Shown piece after piece: positions 1-64,000 of a stretch of 64,000 nucleotides of DNA. The stretch's first letter is position 1. Each line of letters begins with the position of its first letter. The stretch spans positions 276,721,524-276,785,523 of the forward strand of contig NC_080540.1 in assembly GCF_028640845.1 (NCBI RefSeq), written 5' to 3'. The notes beneath the pieces are model-generated. The model saw only the letters and a program-made list of their open reading frames with translations, was not told the origin of the DNA and searched no databases. Source of the DNA: Ahaetulla prasina (taxonomy: Eukaryota > Chordata > Lepidosauria > Squamata > Colubridae). The position numbers and the translations under genes were made by a program.

Positions 1-92
1 CGCCGCCGCCTTCTTCTCCTCTTCAAGGCCGCCTCCACCGCCGCTCGCCCAGCTTTCTTCCTCCTCGCCTTGCACGCCGCACAAGCCCGAAG

Positions 93-61362
<61,270 letters not shown>

Positions 61363-62087
61363 GAGTAAAATTGTGTGTCATCAAAATTCTGTTTGCAATC
61401 ATGGAGAGGAAACTTCATCTCGTGTCAATGTATGTACAAGGACTATGGTTGCATGACCATCATCTTTAATGTGACCTTTGCATGTATGTATGTATGTATG
61501 TAACAGTATATGCCATTCATCTTGAGGTTCAAGGCAACTCTGGGTACCTTTTCATATTAAAAAAAAACGGGGTAGAGTTTTGGTTATACTATGGTGGATA
61601 TCTTCTTGACTTTTTAACTACAATCTGTGGACATCCCTTTATACATTAGAATGAATTAGAATGTAGTAATTGTTTTCTGTAATAAAAAGAAAAGAAAAGG
61701 ATATAACAAAGAATGTTTCAAAGTGTTTAAATTAAAAAAGAGCTGATATACACAGCTACAAAGAAGAGTAAGCATTACTGCAAAATTCTACATAATGATC
61801 ACTGATTACAGCTTGCAAAGTACTTTCAAGTTGCTTCTTAGAATACTTAATCCAAATGAGCAATTAGATTGGAAAGCAGAAGTGGAGAACTATTAACTTA
61901 GCTCCCCTACAGCTGAGCAGTTACTAGTAAAAGTATGAAACTTTTTCCGGCAACCAGCAAACAGATTAAAGTGTTCACAATTAGAAGACATCATTTTTTT
62001 CCTTCATTTTAAATTTAATATGATACCAATCACTATTAACATCTAACTATTTACATAATATAATCACATCACATTCATGGTATAAAC

Positions 62088-62185
62088 CATGGCTCTCCAA
62101 CCTTGGCAACTTTAAGACTTGTGGACTTCAACTCCCAGAATTCCTCAGCCAGCAAGTCTTAAAGTTGCCAGGGTTGGAGACCCAT
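62088..62185 (+). mobile_element. Palindromic hAT MITE, 98 bp
   Basis: CATGGCTCTCCAACCTTGGC and inverted GCCAGGGTTGGAGACCCAT; perfect 8-bp duplication GTATAAAC (62080-62087 and 62186-62193). Core CTCCCAGAATTCCTCAGCC shared with 31181-31289. Confidence 0.9.
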
Positions 62186-62660
62186 GTATAAACTACATGC
62201 TTGTTGGGAACAGTTTAAATAAAGTTGAATAATAATACCAGTTGAGAAGCAGAAATGAGGGAAAGAAACATGCCGAAAAGGCAACAAACTATTCAAGCTG
62301 GAAGAAGTTACAGGGAAACATTTGATCCTTGGACTACTGGCTACCCTTTTGTAGGCAGAGATGTTACAATATGGTGTAAGATAAAGTTGGTTCTGTAATG
62401 ATAGCATAATATAAATACTATTTATAGATACATATAAGTATACTGTGAGTACATAATATAAATACTGTATATAAATACATATAATACTTGAGAATCTTCC
62501 ATCTATTAATGCAGTCATATGTAATGTAATAACTATTTTGGTCTGCGGTATGAAAAAAAATTCCAGCTTTGAAGTACTTCTAGATAGATTTGTCATTCAG
62601 AATTTCATGGTGGAAGATGAAGTTAAATCTGGAAGTTGTTGTTTATGTACTGGTAGTGTA

Positions 62661-63107
62661 CCGTATTTTTCAGAATATAAGACGCACCTTCCCCCCCCCC
62701 AAAAAAAGAGGGTGAAAATCTGGATGCGTCTTATACTCTGAATGTAGCCCCGCTCAGCTTCTCAAACGGAGGTTTCAGAGGCTGAAAAAAGGATCAGAAA
62801 CGAAGCTTCAGAAAAGAAGCCCCCAAACAGCTTCAGAGGCTTTTTTTCTGAAGCTGTTTCAGAGGCTTTCAGAGGCAGAAAATAAAGTTTTTTCTGAAAT
62901 GGAATTTCAGAAGTTTCAGAGGCAGAAAAACAGCAAAAAAAAAAAAAGCAAGTCACAGAGCTCACAACCAAGGAACCTGTTGCTAAAATTCACCTCTGGG
63001 AACAGCTGATTGGGGGTATTCCGGGAGGCCAATCCAACTGCCAATCGGCTTTTTTCGTATTTTCCTCCCCAAAAATTAAGGTGCATCTTATACTCCGAAA
63101 AATACGG
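62661..63107 (+). mobile_element. TA-flanked MITE, CCGTATTTTTC...TATAAGACGC termini, 447 bp
   Basis: CCGTATTTTTCAGAATATAA and the inverse TTATACTCCGAAAAATACGG, TA at 62659-62660 and 63108-63109. The centre (62760-62935) is a cluster of direct and inverted TTTCAGAGGC / GCTTCAGA modules. Confidence 0.85.
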
Positions 63108-64000
63108 TAAATCTACTTTTTTATAGTACCAACACTTTCATGGAACTTTGCAGATCTGTTTATATTATTTGAATGAAGTGAAAAATAGTACCCAAGAATC
63201 TATTTTACACCTTGATGTGTTGCTTGTCCCTTGGTAGAGGAATATAATGTAATCACATCATTGTATCGAACAGAAACCTTATGTATTTCATATGACAAAA
63301 CGTACGAAATATAGCTTACTTATCTAAGTAGTAAACTAATACTAGAAAAGAAAAATATTCAGTGGTCTTGTTATAAACTGGAGCTATGGTTATGTGATTT
63401 TTTCAAGCCTCAGAATGTGTCAGTAACATCAATGGGCACAACATAACATAGGCCAGATAATTAACATGATGCGTATGATGCATGTTTTGATGATTCTCCA
63501 AAGAGAAATATTGCTGACACGCTTTAAGACAATGAGGTACCTGCTAAATTTGGGCATTCAGTAAAAGAGTCAGAACCAAGGTCTGGGCTATGAAAGAGAA
63601 GTATATCAGGACCCTGGAAAGGTGTGCTGCCATAATTACAGATTAGTTTGAAAGAAAAAAAAGTCTGTTGATCTATCATCTGTTAATGGCCAACTAAAGA
63701 CTTAAGAAGAGGGGCAAAGTTGCTAACTTTAGAACACTGTTTGTATTTTCCAAGGCCTCAGAGTTTTTGATGCCTGAAATTGCAGTTGTTACGGAAGAGT
63801 TATCTTGTGAGCCCAATGTTCAATCACTGGGAAGTTGCATTCTCAAATGGGATGACATAAAGGAAAGGCTCCCCTTAGTTGGCCTGATCTAGAGTTCATT
63901 CTACTCCATATTCTCAAGATAACCTTGATAAGCTCCTGAATGTATGGACATGATAGCATAGAAGGAAGAAGGTTGGCCTTTTCTATCATAAGTATGGTTC

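Overview
ORGANISM AND LOCUS. This is vertebrate nuclear DNA, very probably from a squamate and most likely a snake. It holds the first 14 coding exons of OXCT1 on the + strand. OXCT1 encodes mitochondrial succinyl-CoA:3-ketoacid CoA transferase (SCOT), the rate-setting enzyme of ketone-body use. The exons cover 1371 nt (457 codons). Every acceptor/donor pair is AG/GT and every exon junction keeps phase. The reading frame carries both CoA-transferase signatures and the catalytic SENG glutamate. The C-terminal part, about 70 residues in the human protein, must lie beyond base 64000. Squamate origin is inferred from the repeats: many short 5'-truncated BovB (RTE) copies, CR1 tails that run into long pentanucleotide microsatellites, several tRNA-derived SINE families, L1, L2-clade LINE and R4/Dong-like fragments, Penelope-like fragments, and many hAT and TA-flanked MITEs. 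LAYOUT. Bases 1-900 are a CpG-rich promoter, 5'UTR and exon 1, with a YY1-type motif on the start codon. Introns 1-3 (204-23469) contain exons 2 and 3 and are packed with MITEs, SINEs and LINE pieces. Exons 4-6 cluster at 23470-25460. Introns 6-8 (25461-47851) hold most of the retroelements: three dated solo LTRs or LTR-like copies, and a three-layer nest (BovB, then a solo LTR inside it, then L1 inside that; 33801-37527) in which each layer has its own target-site duplication. Exons 9-13 cluster at 47852-51030, with an intron of only 108 bp between exons 9 and 10. Intron 13 is about 10 kb. Exon 14 (61215-61304) sits between two microsatellites, one of which supplies its polypyrimidine tract. 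HOW IT WORKS TOGETHER. OXCT1 is the only host gene I can support. All other open frames are transposon-derived or chance. Every LTR with a resolved target-site duplication, and the L1 and both longer BovB copies, lie antisense to OXCT1. One LTR (31525-32132) is in sense and brings an AATAAA into intron 7. I found no tRNA, rRNA, CRISPR or bacterial feature. The items most worth follow-up are the nested insertion, the LTRs whose U3 carries an acidic/arginine-rich open frame, and the Penelope-like pieces with hammerhead-ribozyme-like cores.
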